Source: Aureimonas flava (GTDB taxonomy: Bacteria; Pseudomonadota; Alphaproteobacteria; Rhizobiales; Rhizobiaceae). Taken from it: a stretch of DNA of 64,000 nt. Both the position numbers and the translations under genes were made by a program. Below the pieces are notes generated by a model that worked only from the letters and a program-made list of their open reading frames with translations, was not told where the DNA came from and searched no databases. Each line of letters starts with the position of its first letter. Position 1 is the stretch's first letter. Positions 1 to 10,467 of the stretch are shown piece after piece. Location of the stretch: positions 434,001-498,000 of the forward strand of contig NZ_QYRN01000001.1 in assembly GCF_003583935.1 (NCBI RefSeq), given 5' to 3'.

Positions 1-328
1 GCGCGAGGTCTTCAAGCACGCGGTCGGCATGATCACCGACGTGGTCGAGGACTCGCTCGACGCCCTCTCGCTTTCGCCGACGGACATCGACTGGTTCGTC
101 CCGCATCAGGCGAACCGGCGCATCATCGAGGCCTCGGCCAAGAAGCTCGGCATCCCGATCGAGAAGGTGGTGGTCACCGTCGACCGCCACGGCAACACGT
201 CGGCCGCGTCGATTCCTCTCGCCATCGACCATGCGGTCCGCGACGGGCGGATTTCGGCCGGGAATCTCGTGCTCCTCGAGGCGATGGGCGGCGGCTTCAC
301 ATGGGGCGCCGTCGTCGTCCGCTGGTGA
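1..328 (+). CDS. fabH: 3-oxoacyl-ACP synthase III, C-terminal part (partial)
   Basis: Only the last ~109 residues lie in the window; the reading frame enters at base 2. FabH condenses acetyl-CoA with malonyl-ACP to start fatty acid synthesis in the cytoplasm. Two of the three catalytic residues of the family are visible: the His in PHQANR and the Asn in HGNTSAAS. The catalytic Cys would lie upstream of the window. The C-terminus ([17 protein letters not shown]) is the normal end of the family, so the gene is complete at this side. It is followed by ihfA and a MerR-type gene on the same strand, an order usual in rhizobia (plsX-fabH-ihfA-merR). Confidence 0.95.
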   Translation, partial: REVFKHAVGMITDVVEDSLDALSLSPTDIDWFVPHQANRRIIEASAKKLGIPIEKVVVTVDRHGNTSAASIPLAIDHAVRDGRISAGNLVLLEAMGGGFTWGAVVVRW

Positions 329-434
329 CGCGCGCGCTTGATTCACCCTGTCTTTTCGGTATTTTCCGATGGCTAGCCGAGGCGCTTCACGGCTCGGGGC
401 GGGGGTTCCGGTTCGGTTTCAGCAGGGGTTTCGA

Positions 435-776
435 ATGGGAGACAGGACGGTCACGCGGGCTGATCTCGCCGAGGCGGTTTTCCGCAAGATCGGGCTTTCC
501 CGGTCCGAATCGGCATATCTGGTCGAGTCGATCCTGGAAGAGATCTGCACCACCATCGCCCGAGGCGAGGCGGTGAAGGTTTCGTCCTTCGGCTCCTTCC
601 TGGTTCGCAGCAAGAACGAGCGCGTGGGGCGCAACCCGAAGACCGGCGAGGAGGTCCCGATCTCTCCGCGTCGTGTCGCCGTGTTCAAGCCGTCCAACGT
701 GATGAAGGACCGCATCCTGGCGGCCCACGAGGCGCGCGTCGCGGCCGACCGGCCGGCCCTGAAGGCGGCCGAGTGA
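435..776 (+). CDS. ihfA: integration host factor subunit alpha
   Basis: A 113-residue protein of the HU/IHF family, which binds and sharply bends DNA as a heterodimer with IHF-beta. The DNA-inserting beta-arm is visible as [10 protein letters not shown] (about residues 65-74), followed by the typical [13 protein letters not shown] strand. The ATG at 435 is chosen because [15 protein letters not shown] matches the usual alphaproteobacterial N-terminus; an in-frame ATG at 369 would add 22 residues unlike the family. It sits about 100 bp after fabH and 16 bp before the MerR-type gene, so all three may be co-transcribed. Confidence 0.95.
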   Translation: MGDRTVTRADLAEAVFRKIGLSRSESAYLVESILEEICTTIARGEAVKVSSFGSFLVRSKNERVGRNPKTGEEVPISPRRVAVFKPSNVMKDRILAAHEARVAADRPALKAAE

Positions 777-792
777 CGGCCTCGGACCTGTG

Positions 793-1338
793 ATGACCGA
801 GAAAAGCGCCAACGCGTTCCGCACCATCAGCGAGGCGGCGGAAGAGCTCGACCTTCCCGCCCACGTCCTGCGTTTCTGGGAAACGCGCTTTCCCCAGATC
901 AAGCCGATGAAGCGCGGCGGCGGGCGGCGGTACTACCGGCCGGACGACGTCGAGCTGCTGAAGGGCATCCGCTATCTCCTCTACGTGCGCGGCTTCACGA
1001 TTCGCGGGGTTCAGCGAATCTTGAAGGAAAGCGGCCACCGGGCCGTGATGGCGATCGGCGCAGGCGATCTGTCGGGTCTCGACCGCCTTCAGGCCGGCCG
1101 CGCGCAGCGCACCGACCCCGAGTCCGTGGCGGACGACGCCGAGGACATCGAGGCGGACGGCGAGGACCAGCCGGTGCCCGAGCAGCGGCGCGGCGGCCTG
1201 TCCAATCTCCTGCGCCGGGACCGCGACGCCCATGGCAGTTCCGCAGGGGCCGGCCTCTCGCGCGACGGGGTGGACCGGCTCAACGGCGTGATCCTGGAGC
1301 TTCTGGAACTCAAGCGGCTCCTCGATCAGGTACGCTGA
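793..1338 (+). CDS. MerR-family transcriptional regulator
   Basis: A 181-residue protein with an N-terminal MerR winged helix: the [19 protein letters not shown] helix-turn-helix, then [31 protein letters not shown]. The rest (after about residue 85) is polar and low in complexity, and ends in a short leucine-rich helix ([17 protein letters not shown]) that may dimerise. No metal-binding Cys cluster is seen, so this is not a classical metal sensor. The gene follows ihfA directly, as in many rhizobia, where its target is not known to me. An in-frame GTG lies at 790; the ATG at 793 is preferred. Confidence 0.85.
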   Translation: MTEKSANAFRTISEAAEELDLPAHVLRFWETRFPQIKPMKRGGGRRYYRPDDVELLKGIRYLLYVRGFTIRGVQRILKESGHRAVMAIGAGDLSGLDRLQAGRAQRTDPESVADDAEDIEADGEDQPVPEQRRGGLSNLLRRDRDAHGSSAGAGLSRDGVDRLNGVILELLELKRLLDQVR

Positions 1339-1399
1339 AGGCCGCCGGGCCGCCTTCGCGCTTGCATCGCGGGCGCGCATTGATTAGGGAAGCTCTCGT

Positions 1400-1476
1400 C
1401 GGAGCGTAGCGCAGCCTGGTAGCGCACCTGAATGGGGTTCAGGGGGTCGGAGGTTCGAATCCTCTCGCTCCGACCA
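1400..1476 (+). tRNA. tRNA-Pro(GGG)
   Basis: A 77-nt cloverleaf can be folded by eye. The acceptor stem is CGGAGCG/CGCTCCG followed by A and an encoded CCA (1474-1476). The anticodon stem is CCTGA/TCAGG around the loop ATGGGGT, giving anticodon GGG, which reads CCC and CCT. The T-arm GGAGG-TTCGAAT-CCTCT is regular. It lies between the merR-type gene and uxaA. Confidence 0.95.
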
Positions 1477-1642
1477 CTCGCCAAGCATCGAATGTGCATG
1501 CGATCCTCGCCACGCAGCGCGTCGCGAGGGCGCCGTTCGACATGCCGGCCACCTCTTCAAGCTGATCGACCTCTACCTCTCCTTGTCGCGCGCGTATTCC
1601 ACGCGCGGACCTCGGCGCATGCGAGCGCGTCGCCGGTTCGAC

Positions 1643-1671
1643 TTGACGCCGCACAGCCAAAAATGTTCATT
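1643..1671 (+). promoter_or_regulatory. possible promoter of the altronate dehydratase gene
   Basis: TTGACG at 1643-1648 (within CTTGAC) lies 17 nt from TTCATT at 1666-1671, in a stretch clearly lower in GC than its surroundings, 37 bp before the start of uxaA. The -10 match is weak (3 of 6). The heptamer ATTGCCG occurs twice here (1669-1675 and 1691-1697), 22 bp apart, and could be part of an operator for the adjacent GntR regulator. This is inference from position only. Confidence 0.4.
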
Positions 1672-1707
1672 GCCGACAATAACCATTCCAATTGCCGGAA
1701 CCGTCCC

Positions 1708-3246
1708 ATGTCGGCTGTCCTCGACGTCTCGCCCACCATCCGCCTGAACGAAAGCGACAACGTCGTGGTCGCGCGCCGCACCATCGCCGCCGGCGAGCCG
1801 GTGGGAATCGGCGAAATCCGGGCTGCGGCCGAGATCCCGAGCGGCCATAAGGTGGCGATCGATGCGGTGGCGGAAGGCGGACGGGTCCTGAAATACGGGC
1901 AGGTGATCGGCTACGCGACGAAGCCGATCGCGCCCGGCGACCATGTGCATCTCCACAATCTCGGCATGCTGGACAGCGAGGTCCATCACGACTTCGCCGC
2001 CGAAGGCCGCCCCACGCCGCTGCTGCCCGAGGCCGAGCGCCGCACCTTCCAGGGCTATGCCCGGGCCGACGGCCAGGTCGGCACGCGCAACTACATCGGC
2101 ATCGTCTCGTCGGTGAACTGCTCGGCGACCGTTTCGCGCGCCATCGCCGATCACTTCAACCGCAAGGGCGGGTTGGACGGCTTTCCCAACGTCGACGGCG
2201 TGGTGGCGCTGACGCATGGCCAGGGCTGCGCCATCAACCTGAAGACCGAGGGCTACACCTATCTTGCGCGCACGCTGAGCGGCTATGCCCGCAACCCGAA
2301 CTTCGGCGGCATCCTGATGATCGGGCTCGGCTGCGAGACCAACCAGATCTCCTTCATCACCGAGAAGTACGGGCTGGAGGAAGGGCCGCTCCTGCGCACC
2401 ATGACGATTCAGCAGCTCGGCGGAACGCGGCGGACGGTCGAGGAGGCGAGCGCGATCATCAACGAGATGCTGCCGGCCATCAATGCGGCGGAGCGCACGG
2501 AGCAGCCGCTGTCCAAGCTCAAGCTCGCGCTCGAATGCGGCGGGTCCGACGGGTATTCCGGCATCTCGGCCAATCCCGCGCTGGGCTTCGCGTCCGACCT
2601 CCTGGTTCGCAACGGCGGAACCGCCTGCCTCGCGGAGACCCCGGAGATCTACGGCGCCGAGCATCTCCTGACGCGCCGTGCCACCACGCCGGCCGTGGCG
2701 CAGAAGCTGATGGATCGTATCGACTGGTGGCGTGACTACACCGCCCGGCACGGGGCTGAGCTCAACAACAACCCCTCACACGGCAACAAGGCGGGTGGCC
2801 TGACCACCATCCTGGAGAAGTCGCTCGGCGCCGTGGCCAAGGGCGGTTCGATGCCGCTCGAGGCGGTCTACGAGTATGCCGAGCCGATCGACCGGACGGG
2901 CTTCGTGTTCATGGACACGCCGGGCTACGATCCGGTGGCGGTGACCGGCCAGATCGCCGGCGGCTGCAACATGCTCGTGTTCACCACCGGTCGCGGCTCG
3001 GTCTCGGGTTGGAAGCCGGTGCCGACGATCAAGGTGGCGACCAACAACGCCATGTACGAGCACATGAGCGACGACATGGACGTGAACTGCGGCGGCATCG
3101 TCACCGGCGAGGAGACGATCAAGGAATCGGGCACCCGCATGTTCGAGACCATTCTCGCGGTGGCTTCGGGGAAGCGCACGCAGAGCGAGATCTACGACTA
3201 CGGCGACAACGAGTTCGTGCCCTGGCAGCTCGGCGCGATCACCTGA
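1708..3246 (+). CDS. uxaA: altronate dehydratase family protein (UxaA)
   Basis: A 512-residue protein of the UxaA/GarD family of sugar-acid dehydratases, which remove water from altronate (or a related aldarate) to give a 2-keto-3-deoxy acid for hexuronate catabolism. It has an N-terminal SAF-like domain (about 1-95) and the long catalytic domain with GYARADGQVGTRNYIGI, VNCSAT and HGQGC motifs and the C-terminal DVNCGGIVTGEETI. Length is normal for the fused two-domain form. The ATG at 1708 gives the usual N-terminus; the upstream open frame overlaps tRNA-Pro and is not used. The next gene is a GntR regulator with FCD domain, a class that often controls hexuronate genes. Altronate itself as substrate is inferred from family naming; galactarate or another sugar acid is possible. 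Confidence 0.85.
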   Translation: MSAVLDVSPTIRLNESDNVVVARRTIAAGEPVGIGEIRAAAEIPSGHKVAIDAVAEGGRVLKYGQVIGYATKPIAPGDHVHLHNLGMLDSEVHHDFAAEGRPTPLLPEAERRTFQGYARADGQVGTRNYIGIVSSVNCSATVSRAIADHFNRKGGLDGFPNVDGVVALTHGQGCAINLKTEGYTYLARTLSGYARNPNFGGILMIGLGCETNQISFITEKYGLEEGPLLRTMTIQQLGGTRRTVEEASAIINEMLPAINAAERTEQPLSKLKLALECGGSDGYSGISANPALGFASDLLVRNGGTACLAETPEIYGAEHLLTRRATTPAVAQKLMDRIDWWRDYTARHGAELNNNPSHGNKAGGLTTILEKSLGAVAKGGSMPLEAVYEYAEPIDRTGFVFMDTPGYDPVAVTGQIAGGCNMLVFTTGRGSVSGWKPVPTIKVATNNAMYEHMSDDMDVNCGGIVTGEETIKESGTRMFETILAVASGKRTQSEIYDYGDNEFVPWQLGAIT

Positions 3247-4235
3247 GCGCCGCGCCGCAGGGGGAGGCGGGCGACCGGCGGCCGACCTACGAGCGCATCG
3301 CAGCACTTCTGCGCGGCGCGGTGGATGCGGGCCGGCTTCCGCCCGGCCTCGTCCTGTCCGAAGTGCCGCTGGCACGCCTCTTCGGCGCCAGCCGCTCGCC
3401 GATCCGGCAGGCGCTGGCGCAATTGGAGGCGGACGGGCTGGTACGGCGGTTCGACGGGCGCGGCCTCGTCGTAGGCGATTGCGCGCCGAATCGCGCGGCC
3501 GTCACGCCGGCGATGCTCGGCCTGTCCGCCGGTGCGCTCGGGTCGATCCACGAACGGACGGCGGACGCGCTCTACTACCGCGTCGAGCGGGAGCTCATCC
3601 TCCATTCGCTTCGGGGCGCCTTTCGCGTCAGCGAACTGGCCCTGTCGCGTCATCTCGACGTCGGCCGGAGCGTCGCGCGCGACGTGCTCGTCCGGGCGCA
3701 GGGCGCAGGCCTGATCGACAAGGGCGACAACTCGCGCTGGACGGTGGTGCCGCTCGGCCCGGAGCGGATCGACCAGTTCTACGAGCTGCGCATCCTGCTG
3801 GAGCCGGTGGCGCTCGGCCAGGCGGCCCCGCGCATCCCGCCGGATCTTCTTGCCGCGGTCGCGGCGGGACACCGCGAGGCGGGGGCGGCGTGGCCAGATC
3901 TCGACGCCGCCACGCTGGACCGGCTGGAAACGGACCTTCATGTGCACTGCCTCGACTTCGCGACCAACCCGGAGATCGGCGAGGCACTCCGCCGCAGCCG
4001 GATGGTGATGCTGTCGGGCAAGCACGTCCAGCGCGCGCTCGGCGCGACGGCGGCGCTCGACCGCTTCATGGACGAGCATCTCGAGGTGATCGAGGCCCTG
4101 CGGCTCGGCCGGACGGCAGCGGCACAGGACGGCCTCGCCCGTCACCTTGCGTCCTCCCGCGCCAAGGCTCTGGAACGTCTCGCCGCGTTCCGGCGGCTGC
4201 CGCAGCCCGAACCCGCCCCCTATATCGACGCTTGA
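3243..4235 (+). CDS. GntR-family regulator with two winged-helix domains and an FCD domain
   Basis: About 330 residues. A first GntR winged helix covers about 14-79 (TYERIAALLRGAV...SRSPIRQALAQLEADGLV). A second winged-helix-like segment covers about 108-171 (FRVSELALSRHLDVGRSVAR...GLIDKGDNSRWTVVPL). An all-helical FCD ligand domain follows (YELRILLEP onward). FCD regulators usually sense sugar acids or other carboxylates, which fits uxaA just upstream. No ATG, GTG or TTG exists in frame between 3009 (deep inside uxaA) and the first helix; the start given is a CTG that overlaps the uxaA stop as CTGA, and is tentative. The tandem DNA-binding domains are unusual. No inserted or remnant gene is seen. 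Confidence 0.75.
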   Translation: MSAAPQGEAGDRRPTYERIAALLRGAVDAGRLPPGLVLSEVPLARLFGASRSPIRQALAQLEADGLVRRFDGRGLVVGDCAPNRAAVTPAMLGLSAGALGSIHERTADALYYRVERELILHSLRGAFRVSELALSRHLDVGRSVARDVLVRAQGAGLIDKGDNSRWTVVPLGPERIDQFYELRILLEPVALGQAAPRIPPDLLAAVAAGHREAGAAWPDLDAATLDRLETDLHVHCLDFATNPEIGEALRRSRMVMLSGKHVQRALGATAALDRFMDEHLEVIEALRLGRTAAAQDGLARHLASSRAKALERLAAFRRLPQPEPAPYIDA

Positions 4236-4377
4236 GCGTCGGCGGTCGCGGCGCGCTCGGCCACCACATGGGTGGAACGGCGCGCCCGAATCGGACTTAA
4301 GCTCCTCCGAAGAGGCCGCGCGCGCCCTTCGCGGCCCCGCTGACCCGGAGACGATCTTGGCCTTGCCCTCGACCAGC

Positions 4378-6456
<2,079 letters not shown>

Positions 6457-6476
6457 GGCCGGGCACGAACGAACCG

Positions 6477-6500
6477 AACGGCGGGATACGTTCCGCCGTT
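6477..6500. terminator. hairpin after nadE (possible weak terminator)
   Basis: Arms AACGGCGGGA (6477-6486) and TTCCGCCGTT (6491-6500) pair over 10 bp with one G-T pair around a TACG loop. It lies 20 bp after the nadE stop and between nadE and the convergent tRNA-Val. There is no clear T-run on either side, so its strength is doubtful. Confidence 0.45.
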
Positions 6501-6528
6501 TAGTCGTACCGTCATGGAAGGGTGGGAA

Positions 6529-6603
6529 TGGTGGGCGATACTGGGATTGAACCAGTGACCCCTGCAGTGTGAATGCAGTGCTCTCCCGCTGAGCTAATCG
6601 CCC
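6529..6603 (-). tRNA. tRNA-Val(CAC)
   Basis: Read on the minus strand: acceptor GGGCGAT/ATCGCCC, D-arm GCTCAGCGGGAGAGC, anticodon stem CTGCA/TGCAG around TTCACAC (anticodon CAC, reads GTG), T-arm ACTGG-TTCAATC-CCAGT, then A and an encoded CCA (6529-6531). Its first ten bases overlap the end of gph: the gph stop codon TAG is tRNA positions 8-10. Confidence 0.95.
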
Positions 6604-7445
6604 GTCGCGCCGGCTCGTGCCGTCTGCGAACGAGACTGCCTATAGTGGGCAATCCGGGGCTCGTCAATCCGCTCCTCGCCCGACAAGCGCGAGCGGACGA
6701 GGCGATCCACGAAGGCGACGTCGATCTCGTCGAAATGCGAGACGATCGCCGTCGCCTTGCGGCGTGCCGCGCGGTCGGCGTCGTAGCCGAAGCCGACGAG
6801 GATCGAGGGGACGTCCAGCCGCAGCGCGGCCTCCATGTCGGTATCGGTGTCGCCCACCATGACGGCGCGGTGGACGTTTCCGCCCGCTCGCGCGATCGTG
6901 CCGGCGAGGTGGGCGGGGTCCGGCTTGCGCGCGACGAACGTGTCCGCGCCGCACACGGCGGCGAAGCGCGCGGCAAGGCCGAGTTCGCGCAGCAGCCGCG
7001 CCGCCAGAGCCTCGGTCTTGTTGGTGCACACGGCGAGGGTCGCACCCGCCTCGGCCATCCGGTCCAGCGATTCCACGGCGCCGGCGAACGGCGTCGAGGC
7101 GACCGCGATGTGTTCGCAGTAGAACGCCAGGAAGCGCCGCGTCTGGCCGGCAAGCTCCTCCTCGTCCGCGGATCGTCCGGCGCGCGCATAGGCCGCTGCG
7201 AGCATGGCGCGCGCGCCGTGCCCGGCCTGCGGGCGCACCGCTTCGAGCGTCGTCTCGGCGATGTCTGCGGCGAGGAGGCAATGGTTGAGCGCGCCGGTCA
7301 GGTCGGGCGCCGTGTCCACAAGGGTGCCGTCGAGGTCGAACACCACCGTCACGCCTTCGAGGGGGCGTTCGCGGACCGCCACGCGTCCGCGAGCCTGGAG
7401 GATCGCGGCGGAACGGGCGAGGGGAACGGGGCGGGTGGCACTCAT
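6594..7445 (-). CDS. gph: phosphoglycolate phosphatase (HAD family)
   Basis: A 283-residue HAD-superfamily phosphatase. Motif I is FDLDGTLVDTAPDL, motif II includes CTNKTE, and motifs III/IV are ARKPDPAHL and MVGDTDTDMEAA. Gph removes phosphate from 2-phosphoglycolate, made during repair of oxidised DNA ends or by rubisco. The ATG at 7445 gives an N-terminal extension of about 30 residues before motif I, and the C-terminal tail is longer than usual, so the true start could be a later GTG. The stop codon lies inside the tRNA-Val gene, so the two are probably co-transcribed and the transcript must be cut there. Other HAD phosphatase substrates are possible. Confidence 0.85.
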   Translation of the reverse strand: MSATRPVPLARSAAILQARGRVAVRERPLEGVTVVFDLDGTLVDTAPDLTGALNHCLLAADIAETTLEAVRPQAGHGARAMLAAAYARAGRSADEEELAGQTRRFLAFYCEHIAVASTPFAGAVESLDRMAEAGATLAVCTNKTEALAARLLRELGLAARFAAVCGADTFVARKPDPAHLAGTIARAGGNVHRAVMVGDTDTDMEAALRLDVPSILVGFGYDADRAARRKATAIVSHFDEIDVAFVDRLVRSRLSGEERIDEPRIAHYRQSRSQTARAGATGD

Positions 7446-7670
7446 CGTTGCGGACTTTGGCGAGCCTTGGTGCGGGGTCAAGCGGAGCGGAGGGACGAAC
7501 GGGCCGGGCTGGCCCGGTGCCGTCGCTTCCACCCCGCGCTGGAGCATTCGGGCCACAGGTTAAGCGGCGATTCACCAACAAAGGGTTGCGTCGCTCCGCG
7601 AGCCCGGGCGCTTTGCCTCGCGGCCGGGATCGACTAGAGGCGTGCGAGGCTTTCGAAAGGGATGCGGGAC

Positions 7671-8366
7671 ATGGACGCGGCTTCGTTGAAGGAAAAGGTC
7701 GGGCAGGCGGCGGCCGCCGAGGTGGAGACGGGGATGCGCCTCGGCATCGGCACGGGCTCCACGGCCGAGGCCTTCGTGCGAGCGCTCGCCGTGCGCGTCG
7801 GCGAGGGTCTGCGGATCGTCGGCGTGCCGACCTCCGAGCGCACCGCCGCGCTATGCCGCGACCTCGGCGTGCCGCTGGCGACCCTGGAGGAGGTGCCCGA
7901 ACTCGACCTCACCGTCGACGGTGCGGATGAGCTGGATTCGCGCCTGCGCCTCGTGAAGGGCGGCGGCGGGGCGCTCCTGCGCGAGAAGATCGTCGCGGCG
8001 GCTTCCGCGCGGATGCTGGTGATCGCCGACGCGTCCAAGCGGGTGGAGAGCCTGGGCGCCTTTCCGCTGCCGATCGAGGTCAACGGCTTCGGCATCGTCG
8101 CCTCGCTCATCGCGATCGAGAAGGCGGGCAGCCTGCTCGGCCTGACCGGCTGCCTCGCGCTGCGCAAGATCGGCGAGAGCCCGTTCGTCACCGACGGCGG
8201 ACACCTCATCGTGGACGCATCTTTTGGCCGTATTCCCGATCCAGAAGCGCTGTCGGCCGCCCTTCATGCGATTCCGGGCGTGGTCGAGCACGGGCTTTTC
8301 CTGGGGCTGGCGAGCGCCGCCCTCCTGGCGGGACCGGACGGGATCGAACACGTCGCGCCGCACTGA
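7671..8366 (+). CDS. rpiA: ribose-5-phosphate isomerase A
   Basis: A 231-residue enzyme that interconverts ribose 5-phosphate and ribulose 5-phosphate in the pentose phosphate pathway. Family motifs are GLGTGSTA-like ([13 protein letters not shown]), TVDGADELD (catalytic Asp), [13 protein letters not shown] and a C-terminal [12 protein letters not shown]. The ATG at 7671 has an AAAGGG about 9 bp upstream and gives the usual length; the in-frame ATG at 7662 leaves no room for a ribosome site. It is divergent from gph and followed about 95 bp later by the DUF2059 gene. Confidence 0.95.
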   Translation: MDAASLKEKVGQAAAAEVETGMRLGIGTGSTAEAFVRALAVRVGEGLRIVGVPTSERTAALCRDLGVPLATLEEVPELDLTVDGADELDSRLRLVKGGGGALLREKIVAAASARMLVIADASKRVESLGAFPLPIEVNGFGIVASLIAIEKAGSLLGLTGCLALRKIGESPFVTDGGHLIVDASFGRIPDPEALSAALHAIPGVVEHGLFLGLASAALLAGPDGIEHVAPH

Positions 8367-8461
8367 CGAGGCCATGCGAAAGGGCCCGTGGGGCTTGCGG
8401 TGAATTTCAGAGTTTGGCACTTGGGCCGCGAAAGCCCGATCGAGACCAATGGAGTGGGAAC

Positions 8462-8989
8462 TTGAAGCTTCCTAGCGAAACACTGCGCCGCGGACTGTGC
8501 GTTTCCGTCGCGCTGCTCGGCCTGTCCGTGGCTCCGGCCGTCGCGCAGGAGGTGAGCCCCTCGCATCTTTCGGCCGCTCGCACGGCGGTGGACGCGCTCG
8601 ACACGACCGAGCAGTTCGACGCGATCCTTCTCAACGCGGCGACGCAGATCAAGGCCGAGCTGATCGTCAACAACCCGAACCTCCAGTCGGAAATCTCCAA
8701 CATGGTGGACGACGAGGCGCTCAAGCTGGCGCCGCGCCGCGGCGACCTCGAGAGCGAGATCGCCCGCATCTACGCTAAGCTCTTCACCGAGCAGGAGCTG
8801 CGCGAGATCGGCCAGTTCTACCAGACCGAGGCCGGCAAGAAGCTGCTGTCGCAGGGGCCGACCGCCTCGCGCGAGATGATGTCGGCGGCCGACGTCTGGG
8901 CCAGCGGTATCGTGCGCGACCTGCGCAGCGCCTCGATCAACGGCGCCGCCAAGCTCGCCCCGCCGGCGACCGCCTCCACCACGCAGTGA
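8462..8989 (+). CDS. DUF2059 family secreted protein
   Basis: A 175-residue protein with a Sec signal peptide (MKLPSETLRRGLCVSVALLG..., cleavage likely after AVA in PAVAQE) and a helical DUF2059 domain containing FTEQELREIGQFYQTEAGKKLL. Proteins of this family are periplasmic and of unknown function. The start is taken as TTG at 8462, because GTGGGA lies just before it and it puts a clean signal peptide at the N-terminus; a TTG at 8414 gives a polar non-signal extension. It is followed by a strong terminator and gor, so it is probably the last gene after rpiA. Confidence 0.75.
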   Translation: MKLPSETLRRGLCVSVALLGLSVAPAVAQEVSPSHLSAARTAVDALDTTEQFDAILLNAATQIKAELIVNNPNLQSEISNMVDDEALKLAPRRGDLESEIARIYAKLFTEQELREIGQFYQTEAGKKLLSQGPTASREMMSAADVWASGIVRDLRSASINGAAKLAPPATASTTQ

Positions 8990-9023
8990 CGGCCGCGACC
9001 AGGGCCCTATAACCGACTGCAAG

Positions 9024-9047
9024 GGGCGGCCTCTGGCCGCCCTTTTT
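9024..9047 (+). terminator. intrinsic terminator after the DUF2059 gene
   Basis: GGGCGGCC (9024-9031), loop TCT, GGCCGCCC (9035-9042), then five T. It lies only 20 bp before the gor ATG, so gor translation signals overlap the downstream side; gor may be read mainly through it or from a promoter within it. Confidence 0.85.
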
Positions 9048-9066
9048 CCATGCAACAGGAGCGATC

Positions 9067-10467
9067 ATGGCGTCTGGCGGGTACGATTTCGATCTCTTCG
9101 TGATCGGCGGAGGCTCCGGCGGCGTGCGCGCCGCCCGTCGCACGGCGGCGCTCGGCCACAAGGTCGCGATCGCCGAGGAATACCGGTTCGGCGGAACCTG
9201 CGTGATCCGCGGCTGCGTGCCGAAGAAGCTCATGGTCTACGCCGCGCAGTTCTCCGAGGAGTTCGAGGACGCGGCCGGCTTCGGTTGGGCGGTCGGCGAC
9301 AGCCGCTTCGACTGGCCCGCGCTGATCGCCGCCAAGGACCGCGAGATCGCCCGCCTCGAAGCGATCTACGCGCGCAACGTCTCCGGCGCCGGCGCGCAGA
9401 TCATGGACACGCGTGCGGTGCTGGAAGGGCCGCACGAGGTCCGGCTGATCGCCACCGACACGGTGGTGACGGCGGAGCGGATCCTCCTGGCCGCCGGCGG
9501 GCGCGCCGACCCCTTCGACGGCCTGCCGGGCGCCGAACACTGCATCACGTCGAACGAGGCCTTCCATCTGGAGCGGCTGCCGCAGTCCATCGTTATCCTG
9601 GGCGGCGGCTACATCGCCGTCGAGTTCGCCCACATCTTCGCGGGCCTCGGCTCCGAGGTCACGCTGGTCTATCGCGGCGAGAAGATCCTGCGGGGCTTCG
9701 ACGACGACCTGCGCGACGCGCTTCAGGAATCGATGGTCCGCAAGGGCATCCGCGTCCTGTGCGAGGACACGATCGTGGCGGTGGAGCAGACGGCGGAGCA
9801 CCGTTTCCGCGCGCGGCTGAAGAGCGGCGGGGCGCTGGACGCCGACGAGGTGATGCTGGCCATTGGCCGGTTGCCCAACACGCTGAACCTCGGCTGCGAG
9901 AAGGCGGGCGTCGAGCTCGACCGCAAGGGCGCCGTGAAGGTCGATGCCTATTCGCGGACCACGGCGGACAGCATCTGGGCGCTGGGCGACATCACCAACC
10001 GCGTGCAGCTCACGCCGGTGGCGATCCATGAGGCGATGTGCTTCGTCGACACGGTCTATCGCGACAGGCCGACGGAGCCGGACCTCGACGACATTCCGAC
10101 CGCTGTGTTCTCGCGCCCCGAGATCGGCACGGTCGGCATGACGGAGGCCGAGGCGGCCGAGGCCTTCCCCGAGGTCGAGATCTACCGCACCGCCTTCCGC
10201 CCGATGCGCAACACGGTGTCGGGCCGCGAGGACCGCACGCTGATGAAGCTCGTGGTCGACGCGGGCTCGCGCCGGGTCGTCGGTGCCCATATCTTCGGGC
10301 CGGACGCGGCCGAGACGGTCCAGATGATCGGCGTCTGCGTGAAGGGGCGGCTGACCAAGGACGTGTTCGACCGCACCATGGCGCTCCACCCGAGCGCGGC
10401 CGAGGAACTCGTCACCCTGTACGAGCCGAGCTACCGGCTGCGCGAGGGCAAGCGCGTCGATGGCTGA
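9067..10467 (+). CDS. gor: glutathione-disulfide reductase
   Basis: A 466-residue flavoenzyme that reduces oxidised glutathione with NADPH. Seen in order: FAD-binding GGGSGG (about 14-19), redox pair in GGTCVIRGCVPKK (C45 and C50), NAD(P)-binding GGGYIAVEFAHIF, and the C-terminal interface motif MALHPSAAEELVTL with the catalytic His. Length is normal. The last 8 bp overlap the gamma-glutamylcyclotransferase gene, so glutathione reduction and breakdown are encoded as one unit. Confidence 0.95.
   Translation: MASGGYDFDLFVIGGGSGGVRAARRTAALGHKVAIAEEYRFGGTCVIRGCVPKKLMVYAAQFSEEFEDAAGFGWAVGDSRFDWPALIAAKDREIARLEAIYARNVSGAGAQIMDTRAVLEGPHEVRLIATDTVVTAERILLAAGGRADPFDGLPGAEHCITSNEAFHLERLPQSIVILGGGYIAVEFAHIFAGLGSEVTLVYRGEKILRGFDDDLRDALQESMVRKGIRVLCEDTIVAVEQTAEHRFRARLKSGGALDADEVMLAIGRLPNTLNLGCEKAGVELDRKGAVKVDAYSRTTADSIWALGDITNRVQLTPVAIHEAMCFVDTVYRDRPTEPDLDDIPTAVFSRPEIGTVGMTEAEAAEAFPEVEIYRTAFRPMRNTVSGREDRTLMKLVVDAGSRRVVGAHIFGPDAAETVQMIGVCVKGRLTKDVFDRTMALHPSAAEELVTLYEPSYRLREGKRVDG

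Noticed and set aside
1432-1707. Longer N-terminus for uxaA
   Set aside because: It would begin inside tRNA-Pro and adds residues unlike the family; ATG 1708 gives the normal start.
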